Source: an uncultured Flavobacteriales bacterium (lineage in GTDB: Bacteria > Bacteroidota > Bacteroidia > Flavobacteriales_E > Vicingaceae). Taken from it: a DNA stretch of 64,000 bases. The stretch covers positions 33,459-97,458 of the forward strand of contig CAJQLW010000035.1 in NCBI GenBank assembly GCA_905479325.1. The letters run 5' to 3'. The notes beneath the pieces are model-generated. The model saw only the letters and a list, made by a program, of their open reading frames with translations, was not told the origin of the DNA and did not search any database. A program made the translations under genes and the position numbers. How positions within the stretch are numbered: the stretch's first letter is position 1; every line of letters starts with the position of its first letter. Shown in pieces: positions 1-11,188 of the stretch.

Positions 1-468
1 AACACTAAAGTTGGATTCGGTTATTTAGGGGAATACAACGACCGTTTGGGTCAGTCACCATTCGAACGATTTTATTTAGGTGGAGACGGTTTAAGTGGAT
101 TTAACCTTGATGGTAGTGAAATTATCGCTCAAAGAGGTTACGACGACCGTACACTTTCGCCGCAAACTGGTGCAACCGTTGTTTCTAAATATACCATGGA
201 AGTTCGATATCCGTTTACATTGAATCCTAGCGCAACTATTTACGGTTTAGTGTTTGCTGAGGCCGGTAACTCTTGGTTAAATATTGAACAGTTTAACCCT
301 TTTGAGGTAAAAAGAGCAGCAGGAGTTGGAGTTCGAATCTTTATGCCATTCTTTGGCCTACTTGGGTTAGATTGGGGTTACAGGTTTGATGATGTTCCAG
401 GAAGAGTAGATCCGAATAGTAGAACAGAATTTCACTTTTCTATTGGTGGAAACATTGGAGGATGGTAA
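1..468 (+). CDS. bamA: Outer-membrane assembly factor BamA, C-terminal part (partial)
   Basis: The frame is open from the first base, so the gene begins left of the window and only its last 155 residues are seen. They form amphipathic beta-strands of an Omp85 barrel: a YLGGDGLSGF segment, then YGLVFAEAGNSW and a last strand ending in Gly-Gly-Trp, the terminal aromatic expected of BAM substrates. BamA inserts beta-barrel proteins into the outer membrane. Two Skp/OmpH genes follow closely, the usual bamA-ompH order in Bacteroidota, which is the main reason for choosing BamA over another Omp85 member. The POTRA domains lie outside the window. Confidence 0.85.
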   Translation, partial: NTKVGFGYLGEYNDRLGQSPFERFYLGGDGLSGFNLDGSEIIAQRGYDDRTLSPQTGATVVSKYTMEVRYPFTLNPSATIYGLVFAEAGNSWLNIEQFNPFEVKRAAGVGVRIFMPFFGLLGLDWGYRFDDVPGRVDPNSRTEFHFSIGGNIGGW

Positions 469-488
469 TTTTAAAAATCTGAATTACA

Positions 489-1016
489 ATGAAAAAGATA
501 TTTTTTTTAAGTTTGGTACTCTTTTTGTCTATTGCTAGTCAAGCACAGAAATTTGCGTACATCGATACAGAGTACATATTGTCAAAGGTTCCTGAATATC
601 AAGACGCGCAAAAGCAGTTAGATGCACTTTCTGAACAATGGCAAAAGCAAATGGAAAAAAGATACGAGGCAATCGAAAAAATGTATAAGGACCTTCAAGC
701 GGAAGAAATATTGCTTACGGAAAGCATGAAGAATAAAAGGCAAGAAGAAATTATTAAAAAAGAACAGGAAGCTAGAGATTTTCAAAAAAAGAAGTTTGGA
801 GTTGACGGAGAGCTATTTAAGAAACGAAAAGAATTAATTAAACCAATTCAAGAAAAAATTTACAAAGCAGTACAAGAAACAGCAAATGTTGGGAAGTACT
901 CTGTTATATTTGACAAAGCAAGCGCGGCCACTATGGTATACTCAAATCCAAAATATGACAAGAGTGATGATGTACTCAGAAGAATGGGAATCAAGCCAGA
1001 AGGCAATTCAAAATAA
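489..1016 (+). CDS. Periplasmic chaperone, OmpH/Skp family (first copy)
   Basis: This 175-residue exported protein starts with a signal peptide (Lys-Lys, a hydrophobic stretch, cut near SQAQ). The conserved FAYIDTEYIL start of OmpH/Skp follows, then a long charged alpha-helical region at about residues 40-110 rich in Lys, Glu and Gln. In Skp this forms the tentacles that hold unfolded outer-membrane proteins. It begins 20 bases after bamA, and a second family member follows 36 bases later, so the three are probably co-transcribed. It is likely to escort barrel proteins to BamA. The family call is firm; division of labour with the second copy is unknown. Confidence 0.88.
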   Translation: MKKIFFLSLVLFLSIASQAQKFAYIDTEYILSKVPEYQDAQKQLDALSEQWQKQMEKRYEAIEKMYKDLQAEEILLTESMKNKRQEEIIKKEQEARDFQKKKFGVDGELFKKRKELIKPIQEKIYKAVQETANVGKYSVIFDKASAATMVYSNPKYDKSDDVLRRMGIKPEGNSK

Positions 1017-1052
1017 ATCAAAATTTAACACAACAAACAAAAACAATCAACT

Positions 1053-1556
1053 ATGAAAAAGATGAAGAACATAATTTTAGTAGCAGCTACGCTTTTGAGT
1101 AGTGCTGTATTTGGTCAAAAATTAGGACACATTAACTCAAATGAATTACTTCTTGCAATGCCAGAAAGAGCTACAGTAGAAGAAAACATTAAAAGAACGG
1201 CGCAAGATTTGGAATCTAAACTAGCTGCATTAACAAAAGAATACCAGGCACAAGTGCAAACTTACCAAGCACAAGAGGCTACCATGACAGATGCAATTAA
1301 GCAAGACAAAATCAAGGAAATAACCAATTTAGAGGAAAGAATTGGAGAATTTCAGCAATCTGCTCAAAAAGATTTACAGGCACAAGAAGAAAAACTATTG
1401 AGACCAATTATCGATAAAGCTAAGAAGGCAATTGAAGACGTAGCAAAAGAAAACAACTTCACTTACATTTTTGATTCAGGCGTTGGCGTTTTATTATTCC
1501 AAAAAGATTCTGATGACATTATGCCATTGGTAAAAAAGAAATTAGGTTTACTATAA
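1053..1556 (+). CDS. Periplasmic chaperone, OmpH/Skp family (second copy)
   Basis: This 167-residue second Skp/OmpH protein has a signal peptide ending near AVFGQ, the family motif KLGHINSNELL just after it, a charged coiled-coil at about residues 40-115 and a C-terminal FTYIFDSGVGVLLF segment matching the Skp body. It differs clearly from the first copy, so the duplication is old. Like the first copy it should bind nascent outer-membrane proteins in the periplasm. A hairpin with a T run lies 25 bases after the stop and probably ends the bamA-ompH-ompH transcript. Confidence 0.88.
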   Translation: MKKMKNIILVAATLLSSAVFGQKLGHINSNELLLAMPERATVEENIKRTAQDLESKLAALTKEYQAQVQTYQAQEATMTDAIKQDKIKEITNLEERIGEFQQSAQKDLQAQEEKLLRPIIDKAKKAIEDVAKENNFTYIFDSGVGVLLFQKDSDDIMPLVKKKLGLL

Positions 1557-1581
1557 ATCTTCCTTAAAATATCTATTTTAG

Positions 1582-1608
1582 AAGCTACTCTAAGGCGTGG
1601 CTTTTTTT
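1582..1608 (+). terminator. Rho-independent terminator after the ompH pair, abutting murI
   Basis: AAGCTAC (1582-1588) pairs with GTGGCTT (1597-1603) with one G-U pair and an eight-base loop, followed by a T run to 1608. The murI ATG begins at the next base, 1609, so the terminator occupies what would be the murI leader. If both are used, murI needs read-through or is translated from a transcript with this hairpin against the start codon. Confidence 0.6.
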
Positions 1609-2412
1609 ATGAAAAAAAATATTCAAAATACCGACAATTCAGCTCCAATTGGAGTATTTGACTCAGGAATTGGTGGGACTTCCATTTGGAATGAAATCAA
1701 TACTCTTTTGCCAAATGAGAATTCAATTTATTTAGCCGACAGTAAATATGCCCCCTACGGAACACGTTCTAGAGAAGAAATAATCGCACTAAGTGAAAAA
1801 AATACCGTTTTACTTTTAGAAAAGGGGTGTAAAATAATTGTTGTGGCTTGTAATACGGCTACCACTAATGCAATTCAATATTTGAGAAATAAATACGATG
1901 TTCCGTTTATCGGCATTGAGCCGGCCATTAAACCTGCCTATTTAAAAACAGTGAGTAAAACCGTAGGAATATTGGCTACAAAAGGAACGTTAAGCAGCGC
2001 TCTTTTTCAAGAAACAAGCAATTTATATAAAGAAGGAATTGAAATTTTAGAACAAGAAGGTACCGGTATAGTTGAGCTAATCGAGCAAGGCAAGTTAAAT
2101 TCAGAAGAAATGATGGCATTGCTGCGTCAATATACTTTACCAATGGTTGAAAAAGGGATGGACCATTTGGTACTTGGATGCTCGCATTACCCATATCTCA
2201 TTCCAAACTTAAAAAAGTTGCTACCTCCTTCAATTAAAATCATTGACTCAGGATTTGCAGTTGCAAAACAAACCGAAGCAATACTGAACAAGAAAAAGTT
2301 ATTGAATCAAAATATGTACAGAGGCTCTCACCAATTTTACACCAATGGGTCTATCGATTTTTTACAGTTGATTCTTCAAAGTCAATACAATGTAACCGCG
2401 CTAGATTTTTAA
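1609..2412 (+). CDS. murI: Glutamate racemase
   Basis: MurI interconverts L- and D-glutamate in the cytoplasm, supplying D-Glu for peptidoglycan. The 267-residue protein has the N-terminal [13 protein letters not shown] motif, the first catalytic cysteine in [11 protein letters not shown] and the second in LGCSHYPYL, all at the expected spacing. The frame also allows a GTG start at 1597, but that would add Met-Ala-Phe-Phe encoded inside the terminator stem and T run, so the ATG at 1609 is preferred. The 3' end overlaps the convergent prfB by 4 bases. It sits in the common Bacteroidota position after bamA-ompH. Confidence 0.95.
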   Translation: MKKNIQNTDNSAPIGVFDSGIGGTSIWNEINTLLPNENSIYLADSKYAPYGTRSREEIIALSEKNTVLLLEKGCKIIVVACNTATTNAIQYLRNKYDVPFIGIEPAIKPAYLKTVSKTVGILATKGTLSSALFQETSNLYKEGIEILEQEGTGIVELIEQGKLNSEEMMALLRQYTLPMVEKGMDHLVLGCSHYPYLIPNLKKLLPPSIKIIDSGFAVAKQTEAILNKKKLLNQNMYRGSHQFYTNGSIDFLQLILQSQYNVTALDF

Positions 2413-3500
2413 TAGCTTGTGCCGAATTCCATTAAATAGGTCTTAATGAATTCATTCAGTCCTCCATTCATCACTCCGTCTACATTCGAAGTTTCATGAC
2501 CAGTCCGAACATCTTTCACCATTTTGTAGGGATGCATCACATAATTTCGAATTTGTGACCCCCACTCAATTTTCTTTTTGTCTGCCTCAATTTCTGCTCG
2601 TTTTTCAAGCTTTTTACGCATCTCAATCTCAAACAATTGAGACTTTAGTAATTGCATTGCCTTTTCCTTATTTCCGAGTTGAGAGCGAGTTTCCGTGTTA
2701 TCAATAATAATTCCGGTAGGCTTATGGTGCAACCGAACTCCTGTTTCTACTTTGTTCACATTTTGACCTCCTGCTCCTCCGGAACGAAATGTATCCCAAG
2801 AAATATCAGCAGGGTTTACCTCAATTTCAATTGTGTCATCAACCAAAGGGTACGCGTAAACTGAGGCAAATGAGGTATGCCTCTTAGCATTTGAGTCAAA
2901 TGGAGAAATACGAACCAATCGGTGCACTCCATTTTCCCCCTTTAAATAACCAAAAGCAAACTCTCCTTCAATTTCAAGCGTAACCGTTTTAATGCCTGCT
3001 ACATCTCCATCTTGTAAATCGAGCTCTTTTACTTTCATGTCGTTCTTTTCGGCCCACATTAAGTACATCCGCATGAGCATTGAAGCCCAATCGCAACTTT
3101 CTGTACCCCCTGCTCCTGAAGTAATCTGCAAAACGGCGCTTAACGAATCTTCTTCAGCACTTAGCATATTTTTAAACTCCAAGGCGTCTAAAACCTCTAA
3201 TGCCTTTTGATAAGCAGCTTCAACTTCTTTGGCAGTCGCTGCCTCTTCTTTGTAAAACTCATAGAGCACCTCCGTGTCTTCAACCGCTGTTTTAACAGCA
3301 TTGTAACCATCTGTCCACACTTTCTTATTCCGAATTTGCTTGAGTAGCTTTTCGGCCGCCTTCGAATCATTCCAAAAATCAGGAAGCTGAGTACGTTGCT
3401 CTTCCTCTGCAATTTCAAGTTGCAAATCCTCAATATTCAAATAGCTTTTAAGTGCTTCTGTTCTTTGTTGAATTGACTTTAATTGATCTTGTGTTATCAT
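2409..3500 (-). CDS. prfB: Peptide chain release factor 2
   Basis: RF2 recognises UGA and UAA stop codons and triggers peptide release. The 363-residue protein carries the RF2-specific SPF tripeptide (in [10 protein letters not shown]) and the catalytic GGQ in [13 protein letters not shown]. Many bacterial prfB genes need a programmed +1 frameshift at an in-frame UGA near codon 25. Here the equivalent stretch (YLNIEDL, about residues 20-26) is read in one frame with no stop, so that autoregulation is absent. The gene is divergent from recQ and overlaps the end of murI by 4 bases. Confidence 0.95.
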   Translation of the reverse strand: MITQDQLKSIQQRTEALKSYLNIEDLQLEIAEEEQRTQLPDFWNDSKAAEKLLKQIRNKKVWTDGYNAVKTAVEDTEVLYEFYKEEAATAKEVEAAYQKALEVLDALEFKNMLSAEEDSLSAVLQITSGAGGTESCDWASMLMRMYLMWAEKNDMKVKELDLQDGDVAGIKTVTLEIEGEFAFGYLKGENGVHRLVRISPFDSNAKRHTSFASVYAYPLVDDTIEIEVNPADISWDTFRSGGAGGQNVNKVETGVRLHHKPTGIIIDNTETRSQLGNKEKAMQLLKSQLFEIEMRKKLEKRAEIEADKKKIEWGSQIRNYVMHPYKMVKDVRTGHETSNVDGVMNGGLNEFIKTYLMEFGTSY

Positions 3501-3519
3501 AGGAGTTTGGAAAGTGGGT

Positions 3520-3527
3520 CAAAGTTA
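3520..3527 (-). promoter_or_regulatory. Candidate -7 box for prfB
   Basis: The minus strand reads TAACTTTG, an exact TAnnTTTG match, 19 bases before the prfB ATG. No TTG lies 17-23 bases further upstream, so only half of the Bacteroidota consensus is present. Confidence 0.35.
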
Positions 3528-3545
3528 ATCTTTCAGCCGTGTATA

Positions 3546-3579
3546 TTGAGCATTAGTTCGCAATTAACCCCTAATTTTA
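3546..3579 (+). promoter_or_regulatory. Candidate promoter for recQ
   Basis: TTG at 3546-3548 and TAATTTTA at 3572-3579 (seven of eight to TAnnTTTG) are 23 bases apart, at the upper limit for this promoter type, and lie 7 bases before the recQ ATG. Transcription from here would give almost no leader. Confidence 0.35.
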
Positions 3580-3586
3580 TGCATTG

Positions 3587-5482
3587 ATGCCAGTAAACTA
3601 TTCCATTCACCAGATTTTAGAAACCCATTGGGGTTTTAAGCAGTTTAGGCCGCAACAAGAAGAAATTATTCAATCTGTTTTAAACGGAAAAGATACGTTA
3701 GCCTTGCTACCAACTGGTGGCGGAAAGTCAATTTGCTTTCAAGTTCCTTCGTTAGCAACAGACGGACTTTGCCTAGTAATTTCCCCGCTTATTGCTCTCA
3801 TGCAAGATCAAGTACAAAACTTAAAATCACGTGGAATCAAAGCCCTTATGATTCACAGCGCCATGAGTAAAAGGGAGATTGACATCACATTAGACAACGC
3901 AGCTTATGGAGATTATAAGTTTCTTTATTTATCCCCAGAACGACTAGAAACAGAACTTTTTCAAGCCCGACTGAAAAAAATGAACATCAACTCTGTAGCC
4001 ATTGATGAGGCTCATTGTATTTCTCAGTGGGGGTATGATTTTAGACCATCATACCTCAATATTGCAGCGTTAAAAGAAGAACTAAAAGATGTTCCTTTTA
4101 TTGCTTTAACTGCAACAGCCACGCCTGAAGTTGTTATTGATATACAGGAAAAATTACTCTTTAAAAAACCCAACATCATACAGAAGAGCTTTCTGCGCAG
4201 CAATTTGTCGTACGTCGTTCGGCGAACAGAAAACCAAGTTTCCTCCATGTTGAAAGTTATTGACGGAGCCAGAGGCAGCGGAATCGTTTACACCACTACT
4301 AGAAAGCGAACAAAAGAAATTGCACACCTTTTGCAACAGCATGGATTAAAAGCCGATTTCTATCATGCAGGGCTATCATCTGAAGAAAGACAAACTAAAC
4401 AGCACAGCTGGATTCATAACAAAACTCAAATCATTGTTGCTACCAATGCCTTTGGAATGGGAATTGACAAGGCTGATGTTCGTTTTGTTATTCATGTAGA
4501 CTTGCCAAGTTCGTTGGAAGCCTACTTTCAAGAAGCAGGGAGAGCAGGGAGAGATGAAAAAAAGTCGTACGCCGTTTTATTGCTAAGCCCTTCTATGACT
4601 GAAAATTTAAAGCAAAAAACAGAAGCCGAATTCCCAGAAATTGATTTTATCAAAAAATGCTATTTATGCTTGTCTAATTATTACCAAATACCGATTCACG
4701 GTGGTTTAAATCAAGTTTTTGATTTTGATATAAAAGATTTTAGCACACGCTACAAGTTAAACGTTGCTAGTTGTTACCGTGCACTTCATTTTATTGAAAA
4801 AGAAGGGATGATTAGTCTGTCTGAGAACTTTTTTACCCCAAGCAAAATCTACATTTTACTAACCAAACAAGATTTTTACACGTTTCAGGTAGCCAATAAA
4901 ATATATGACCACTTTTTAAAAACATTGCTCAGAACCTACGGTGGCTTAATGGAATCGTATGTTTCTATCGATGAAAATGAATTGGCCAAAAATTTAAAAA
5001 GCACAAAATCAAAGGTGATTGAAATACTAATGCGGCTAAAAAAACTGGAGGTTATTGATTACCAGCCCAAGGGAACTCTACCTAAAATAAGCTATACAAA
5101 AAGCAGAGTTGAACAGTTAAAAATTGGCAAACAACACTACAGAGAGCGAAAAGACATCGCTTTTAAACAAGTTGAGGCAGTAATTTATTATGCTGAAAAT
5201 CAGAACATTTGCCGCAGCAATAAGTTGCTTTATTATTTCGGAGAAAACGCCACGAGAACTTGTGGAGTGTGTGATGTATGTCTCGCTAAAAAGAAAACCG
5301 AAGGGAATATTAACACCGAAGAACTTGAATTAGGTGTGATTGAAAAATTGAAGAATGGTCCAAAAAAAGTTGACGAGTTACTTCAAAAAAGTAAGCACCC
5401 TAAAGAACTAGCTCAGCTGCTCAATTTTTTAACGGAAACCGGAAAACTGAAGTTTGACGGCTTATTTTATTCCCTGAAATAA
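3587..5482 (+). CDS. recQ: ATP-dependent DNA helicase RecQ, form without HRDC domain
   Basis: RecQ is a 3'-5' DNA helicase in recombination and fork repair. Visible in order: aromatic/Gln motif (FRPQQEEII), Walker A (LLPTGGGKS), DEAH box with the RecQ loop (IDEAHCISQWGYDFRP), TATATPEV, motif V (ATNAFGMGIDKADV), motif VI (QEAGRAGRD) and the zinc cysteines (NIC, then CGVCDVC near residues 563-568). After the zinc module come only about 65 residues, enough for a short helical tail but not a convincing HRDC. ATG at 3587 is chosen over the TTG one codon earlier. It is convergent with ligA, one base apart. Confidence 0.93.
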   Translation: MPVNYSIHQILETHWGFKQFRPQQEEIIQSVLNGKDTLALLPTGGGKSICFQVPSLATDGLCLVISPLIALMQDQVQNLKSRGIKALMIHSAMSKREIDITLDNAAYGDYKFLYLSPERLETELFQARLKKMNINSVAIDEAHCISQWGYDFRPSYLNIAALKEELKDVPFIALTATATPEVVIDIQEKLLFKKPNIIQKSFLRSNLSYVVRRTENQVSSMLKVIDGARGSGIVYTTTRKRTKEIAHLLQQHGLKADFYHAGLSSEERQTKQHSWIHNKTQIIVATNAFGMGIDKADVRFVIHVDLPSSLEAYFQEAGRAGRDEKKSYAVLLLSPSMTENLKQKTEAEFPEIDFIKKCYLCLSNYYQIPIHGGLNQVFDFDIKDFSTRYKLNVASCYRALHFIEKEGMISLSENFFTPSKIYILLTKQDFYTFQVANKIYDHFLKTLLRTYGGLMESYVSIDENELAKNLKSTKSKVIEILMRLKKLEVIDYQPKGTLPKISYTKSRVEQLKIGKQHYRERKDIAFKQVEAVIYYAENQNICRSNKLLYYFGENATRTCGVCDVCLAKKKTEGNINTEELELGVIEKLKNGPKKVDELLQKSKHPKELAQLLNFLTETGKLKFDGLFYSLK

Positions 5483-5483
5483 G

Positions 5484-7520
<2,037 letters not shown>

Positions 7521-7575
7521 CTAAAATTATTAATTCAAATGCTTTTATGTTATTTTTAAAATATAATATACCAAC

Positions 7576-8967
7576 ATGAAATTCACTGAAAAGTATAGCC
7601 GCCTGTTTCAACTTTTACTACCAACGCCACTTAGTATGGTACTTATTTTAAGCATTATAACAATTATATTTGCCTATATTTTTACTGCACCCACTTTATC
7701 AGATGTTAGTTATGTTTTAACAATTCTTGATTATTGGGAAAGAGGCTTATGGAACAATGGCTTATCGGTTTTTGCTCTGCAAATGATGTTGATTTTGGTT
7801 CTTGGACACATATTGGCCATGACTCCCGCTGTAAATAAATTAATCATAAAACTAACTTCTTTTGCTACAAATAACGCAAAAGCGGCAGCACTTGTTTGTT
7901 TTTCTACCGTAGTTGTGGCGCTGTTTAATTGGGGTTTAGGACTTATTTTTGGAGCAATCATTGCAAGAAAAGTTGGAGAAAAAGCGTTGCAAGAAGGAAT
8001 AAATTTAAACTACCCTTTGATTGGCGCAGCAGGCTACTCTTCGTTAATGGTTTGGCATGGAGGAATATCTGGTTCCTCAACAACAAAAGTAGCAGAAAAG
8101 AACCATTTGAAGGAGCTCATGAATGGAATTATGTCTCCTGAGCAAATCGAGAAATTACCAGAAGCCATCTCTTTCTCCGAAACAGTCTTTTCTCCGATGA
8201 ATTTATTTGCCAGCTGCTTGTTGTTAATTCTGTTGCCCGCAGTGATGTACTTTCTTGGGAAGGGGAAAAGTTTTACAACGCTCAACCGCCTTTCTTCCGA
8301 GGAAGTGAAAGTTGAAACGAATCTAAAACCTTACGGTGCGGAGAAAATCGACTACTCAACTTTAACAACCAAGCTAGTTGGATCTATCATTATTTTATAC
8401 CTAAGTGTTAAAGTTTTTAATTCAGAGAACATTCAAACTTTCAGTTTTATTACTCCGAATTTTATTAATCTCAGCCTGCTAGGATTGGGTTTCTTTTTCC
8501 ATAAAAATATCATGGAATTTTTAAAAGCTACTGACCAAGCAATTGGTGGAGCATCAGGAATTTTAATTCAATTTCCGCTATACTTTGGAATCATGGGAAT
8601 TATGAAAGAGTCAGGACTGGTAAACATGCTTTCCAACTTCTTCGTTGCTCATTCCACAGCAAATAGCTTTCCGGTTTTTACTCTTTTCAGCGCAGGCATA
8701 GTAAATGTATTTGTACCTAGTGGCGGTGGTCAGTGGGCTATTCAAGGCCCCATCATAGTTCAAGCAGTGCAAGATTTACAAGTTTCTCTACCAAAAAGCA
8801 TCATGGCACTTGCGTATGGCGACCAACTAACCAATATGTTACAACCTTTTTGGGCTTTACCATTATTAGGAATAACGAAACTAAAGGCAAAAGAAATTTT
8901 ACCTTATACTCTTATTTTAATGGTGGTTGGCAGTGTTATTTACATTGGAACACTGTTACTATTTTAA
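7576..8967 (+). CDS. Short-chain fatty acid transporter, AtoE family
   Basis: This 463-residue polytopic inner-membrane protein has about ten to twelve hydrophobic segments. Family marks are NWGLGLIFGAI, a WHGGISGSS loop, the GILIQFPLYFGIMGI helix and FVPSGGGQWAIQGP near residue 380, all typical of AtoE proteins, which take up short-chain fatty acids such as acetoacetate or butyrate. Substrate specificity cannot be read here, and no fatty-acid CoA-transferase gene is nearby. The last 4 bases overlap the end of the convergent ABC permease gene. Confidence 0.85.
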   Translation: MKFTEKYSRLFQLLLPTPLSMVLILSIITIIFAYIFTAPTLSDVSYVLTILDYWERGLWNNGLSVFALQMMLILVLGHILAMTPAVNKLIIKLTSFATNNAKAAALVCFSTVVVALFNWGLGLIFGAIIARKVGEKALQEGINLNYPLIGAAGYSSLMVWHGGISGSSTTKVAEKNHLKELMNGIMSPEQIEKLPEAISFSETVFSPMNLFASCLLLILLPAVMYFLGKGKSFTTLNRLSSEEVKVETNLKPYGAEKIDYSTLTTKLVGSIIILYLSVKVFNSENIQTFSFITPNFINLSLLGLGFFFHKNIMEFLKATDQAIGGASGILIQFPLYFGIMGIMKESGLVNMLSNFFVAHSTANSFPVFTLFSAGIVNVFVPSGGGQWAIQGPIIVQAVQDLQVSLPKSIMALAYGDQLTNMLQPFWALPLLGITKLKAKEILPYTLILMVVGSVIYIGTLLLF

Positions 8968-10109
8968 ATACCTGTTTGCTGCTTTGTGTTTTTAGTATCG
9001 AACGCATCTCGGAGCCCATTCCCCAATAAAACAAAGGAAAGAACCAACAGGCAAATGGCAATTCCTGGGAAGATTGCTAGATAGGCATCACCGGTTATAA
9101 TATAGCCCTTGTGCTCGGCAATCATTTTACCCCAAGTTGCTTGCGGCGGCTGAGCCCCAAGACCGAGAAAACTTAAACCGGCTTCGATTAAAATCGCCGC
9201 TGCAAAATTAGATGCCGATATAACAATTATTGGTCCTGTTACATTGGGTAAAATATGTTTCGAAATTATTCTGAACGTGCTAAATCCAAATGACTTGCCT
9301 GCTTCTACAAATTCCATTTGCTTGGTGCTTAGCACTTGACCACGAACTACCCTTGCTACTTCAACCCACATAGTAAGACCAACTGCCACAAACACTTGCC
9401 AAAACCCTTTTCCTAAAGCAAGAGTCATTGCAATAACTAACAGCAAGGTAGGTATTGACCAAATCACATTGATAAACCACATAATTAAATCGTCTATTTT
9501 TCCACCAAAATATGCTGCTATTGCACCTAAACTAATACCTATGAGCAAAGAAATGAGAATAGAAATAAAACCGACCGTAAAAGAAATCCAAGTTCCGGCC
9601 ATTAACCTGCTCAACAAATCTCTGCCGTATCGATCAGTTCCTAATATGAATGTTTTTTCATGAATCACTTCATCTTCTTCAAATTCATCAAACAGTGTTT
9701 TCGGATAAAGTAAAACTTCTCCCTCACTCACTTCGTCTCCTGTGTATTTTATGATCTCTACACCATCAGCTCTCAACGTAAATGAATCAATTGGAATTTC
9801 TTTATATGCAGGTTCAAATCCAAATACAAAAGAATACAACACTCCATTTGCTTGGAAAGTAGAGGCAGGCAGGCGCAAAAATTTAACAGTAAAACCTGGG
9901 GGCTTTCTGGCTAATTCTAAATGTTGCTGGTTTGCTTTTGGAGAAGAATCTGGGCGTATAATTGGGCCCAAAACAGCGATGAACAAAAAAGTTAGAATAA
10001 CCACTAAACCAATTACTGCGATTTTATTTTGCAGTAATTTCAGCCATGCAAGCTTAATTGGAGATAGATTTTTTTCAGTCAATTTGGTTATGTTTTTCGT
10101 CCCTTCCAT
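8964..10109 (-). CDS. ABC transporter permease, DppC/OppC family
   Basis: This 381-residue inner-membrane permease has an N-terminal OppC-type anchor helix (about residues 30-55), a long extracytoplasmic insert of about 95 residues, the LGTDRYGRDLLSRL motif, five further helices and the EAA loop (EAGKSFGFSTFRIISKHILPN split over about residues 265-290). Such proteins pair with a DppB-type permease, two ATPases and a binding protein for peptides, but none of these is in the window. Its first 22 bases overlap the end of the upstream glycosyltransferase gene, so the two are translated together. Confidence 0.85.
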   Translation of the reverse strand: MEGTKNITKLTEKNLSPIKLAWLKLLQNKIAVIGLVVILTFLFIAVLGPIIRPDSSPKANQQHLELARKPPGFTVKFLRLPASTFQANGVLYSFVFGFEPAYKEIPIDSFTLRADGVEIIKYTGDEVSEGEVLLYPKTLFDEFEEDEVIHEKTFILGTDRYGRDLLSRLMAGTWISFTVGFISILISLLIGISLGAIAAYFGGKIDDLIMWFINVIWSIPTLLLVIAMTLALGKGFWQVFVAVGLTMWVEVARVVRGQVLSTKQMEFVEAGKSFGFSTFRIISKHILPNVTGPIIVISASNFAAAILIEAGLSFLGLGAQPPQATWGKMIAEHKGYIITGDAYLAIFPGIAICLLVLSFVLLGNGLRDAFDTKNTKQQTGI

Positions 10110-11188
10110 TGCGGACTAAGAAACAAAGATAACAAAGCAATTCCCACTGAATACACCGGATAAAATATTGAAAGAATAAAGCTCCACTTCACAATTGAGT
10201 TACCACGTAACCAATGTGGTACTTGTTGAACAAGTATTAAATCTAAAATCCATTTAAAACAAAAAACACCCACAAAAAAACTGAATGAGTTATATTGTAA
10301 TAAAAACCCTACAAAAGCGACAAGAACAGCCACATTTGCTAAACTAATTACAAGTCCAAATTTTATTGTATCGTAGTCTTTGTATTTTTTTGATTTCGCA
10401 GCCCATCTTATTCTCTGCTTAAAAAAAGACCTAAAATCACTGATTGCTTCTGTTTGAACCAGTGCTTCTTCATTTGCCACAAAGCGAATTCCTTCGTTTC
10501 CAAATTTTCTTTTAAATGCATGGAGTAAGAAAATATCATCTCCACTTGCAACATCTTCATTCCCTTCATAGTTGGCAGAAGCAAAAAATAATTCTCTTCG
10601 AAAAGCAATGTTGGCGCCATTTGAAAGAATAGGTCTTTTTTTATCGGCAGTATACATAGTGACCGCCATAATACTAGCAAATTCGAAAGTTTGTAGCTTT
10701 TGAAACCAAGTTGGTTTTTTTGAATGCAACATTACAGGACCTAAGGCCATTTGAACCTTTTCACCTTCAAATACAAACTGCATCTCAAATATCCAATTTT
10801 CTCCCATGGCACAATCTGCATCTGTGCAAATAATCACATCATTTTTAGCCGTCTCAACTCCAACTTTAATCGCAGCTTTTTTACCGTACTCTATTCCTAA
10901 AGAAAGATGATGAACTTTAAAAGGGAGTTTGTCTATTTCTGAATCTATCAGAGTAAAACCCTTATCTGTTGAATGATCATTAACCAAAATCAACTCCAGG
11001 TTCTCACTAGCATATTTTTGCCTTGCTAACAAAGTTAAAAGTTGCATTACGTTATTCTCTTCATTCCGATAAGGGATTACAATAGAAACTGAATGCATTT
11101 TCTCGGATAATTTATTGGTAGGCTTAACTTTTCCGAGAATCATCCAAACAATAAAAACAGCGTATACGAGCAATATAAACCCAATCAT
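10088..11188 (-). CDS. Family 2 glycosyltransferase, membrane bound
   Basis: This 366-residue GT-A enzyme has an N-terminal membrane helix (residues 1-18), then the nucleotide-sugar fold: VSIVIPYRNEE, the Asp pair in LVNDHSTDKG, the DxD in CTDADCAMG, an acceptor-site GDD (ASGDDIFLL) and the processive-type QRIRW motif. Three C-terminal membrane helices follow. It probably transfers a sugar at the inner face of the membrane to a lipid or envelope glycan; acceptor and sugar are not deducible. It overlaps the upstream LPG-synthase-like gene by 4 bases and the downstream permease by 22 bases. Confidence 0.85.
   Translation of the reverse strand: MIGFILLVYAVFIVWMILGKVKPTNKLSEKMHSVSIVIPYRNEENNVMQLLTLLARQKYASENLELILVNDHSTDKGFTLIDSEIDKLPFKVHHLSLGIEYGKKAAIKVGVETAKNDVIICTDADCAMGENWIFEMQFVFEGEKVQMALGPVMLHSKKPTWFQKLQTFEFASIMAVTMYTADKKRPILSNGANIAFRRELFFASANYEGNEDVASGDDIFLLHAFKRKFGNEGIRFVANEEALVQTEAISDFRSFFKQRIRWAAKSKKYKDYDTIKFGLVISLANVAVLVAFVGFLLQYNSFSFFVGVFCFKWILDLILVQQVPHWLRGNSIVKWSFILSIFYPVYSVGIALLSLFLSPQWKGRKT

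Noticed and set aside
1597..1608. GTG start for murI at 1597
   Set aside because: It would be encoded inside the terminator stem and T run; the ATG at 1609 fits the family's N-terminus.
9742..10119. A 125-residue plus-strand frame opposite the ABC permease gene
   Set aside because: It mirrors the coding frame of the permease and has no protein-like features.
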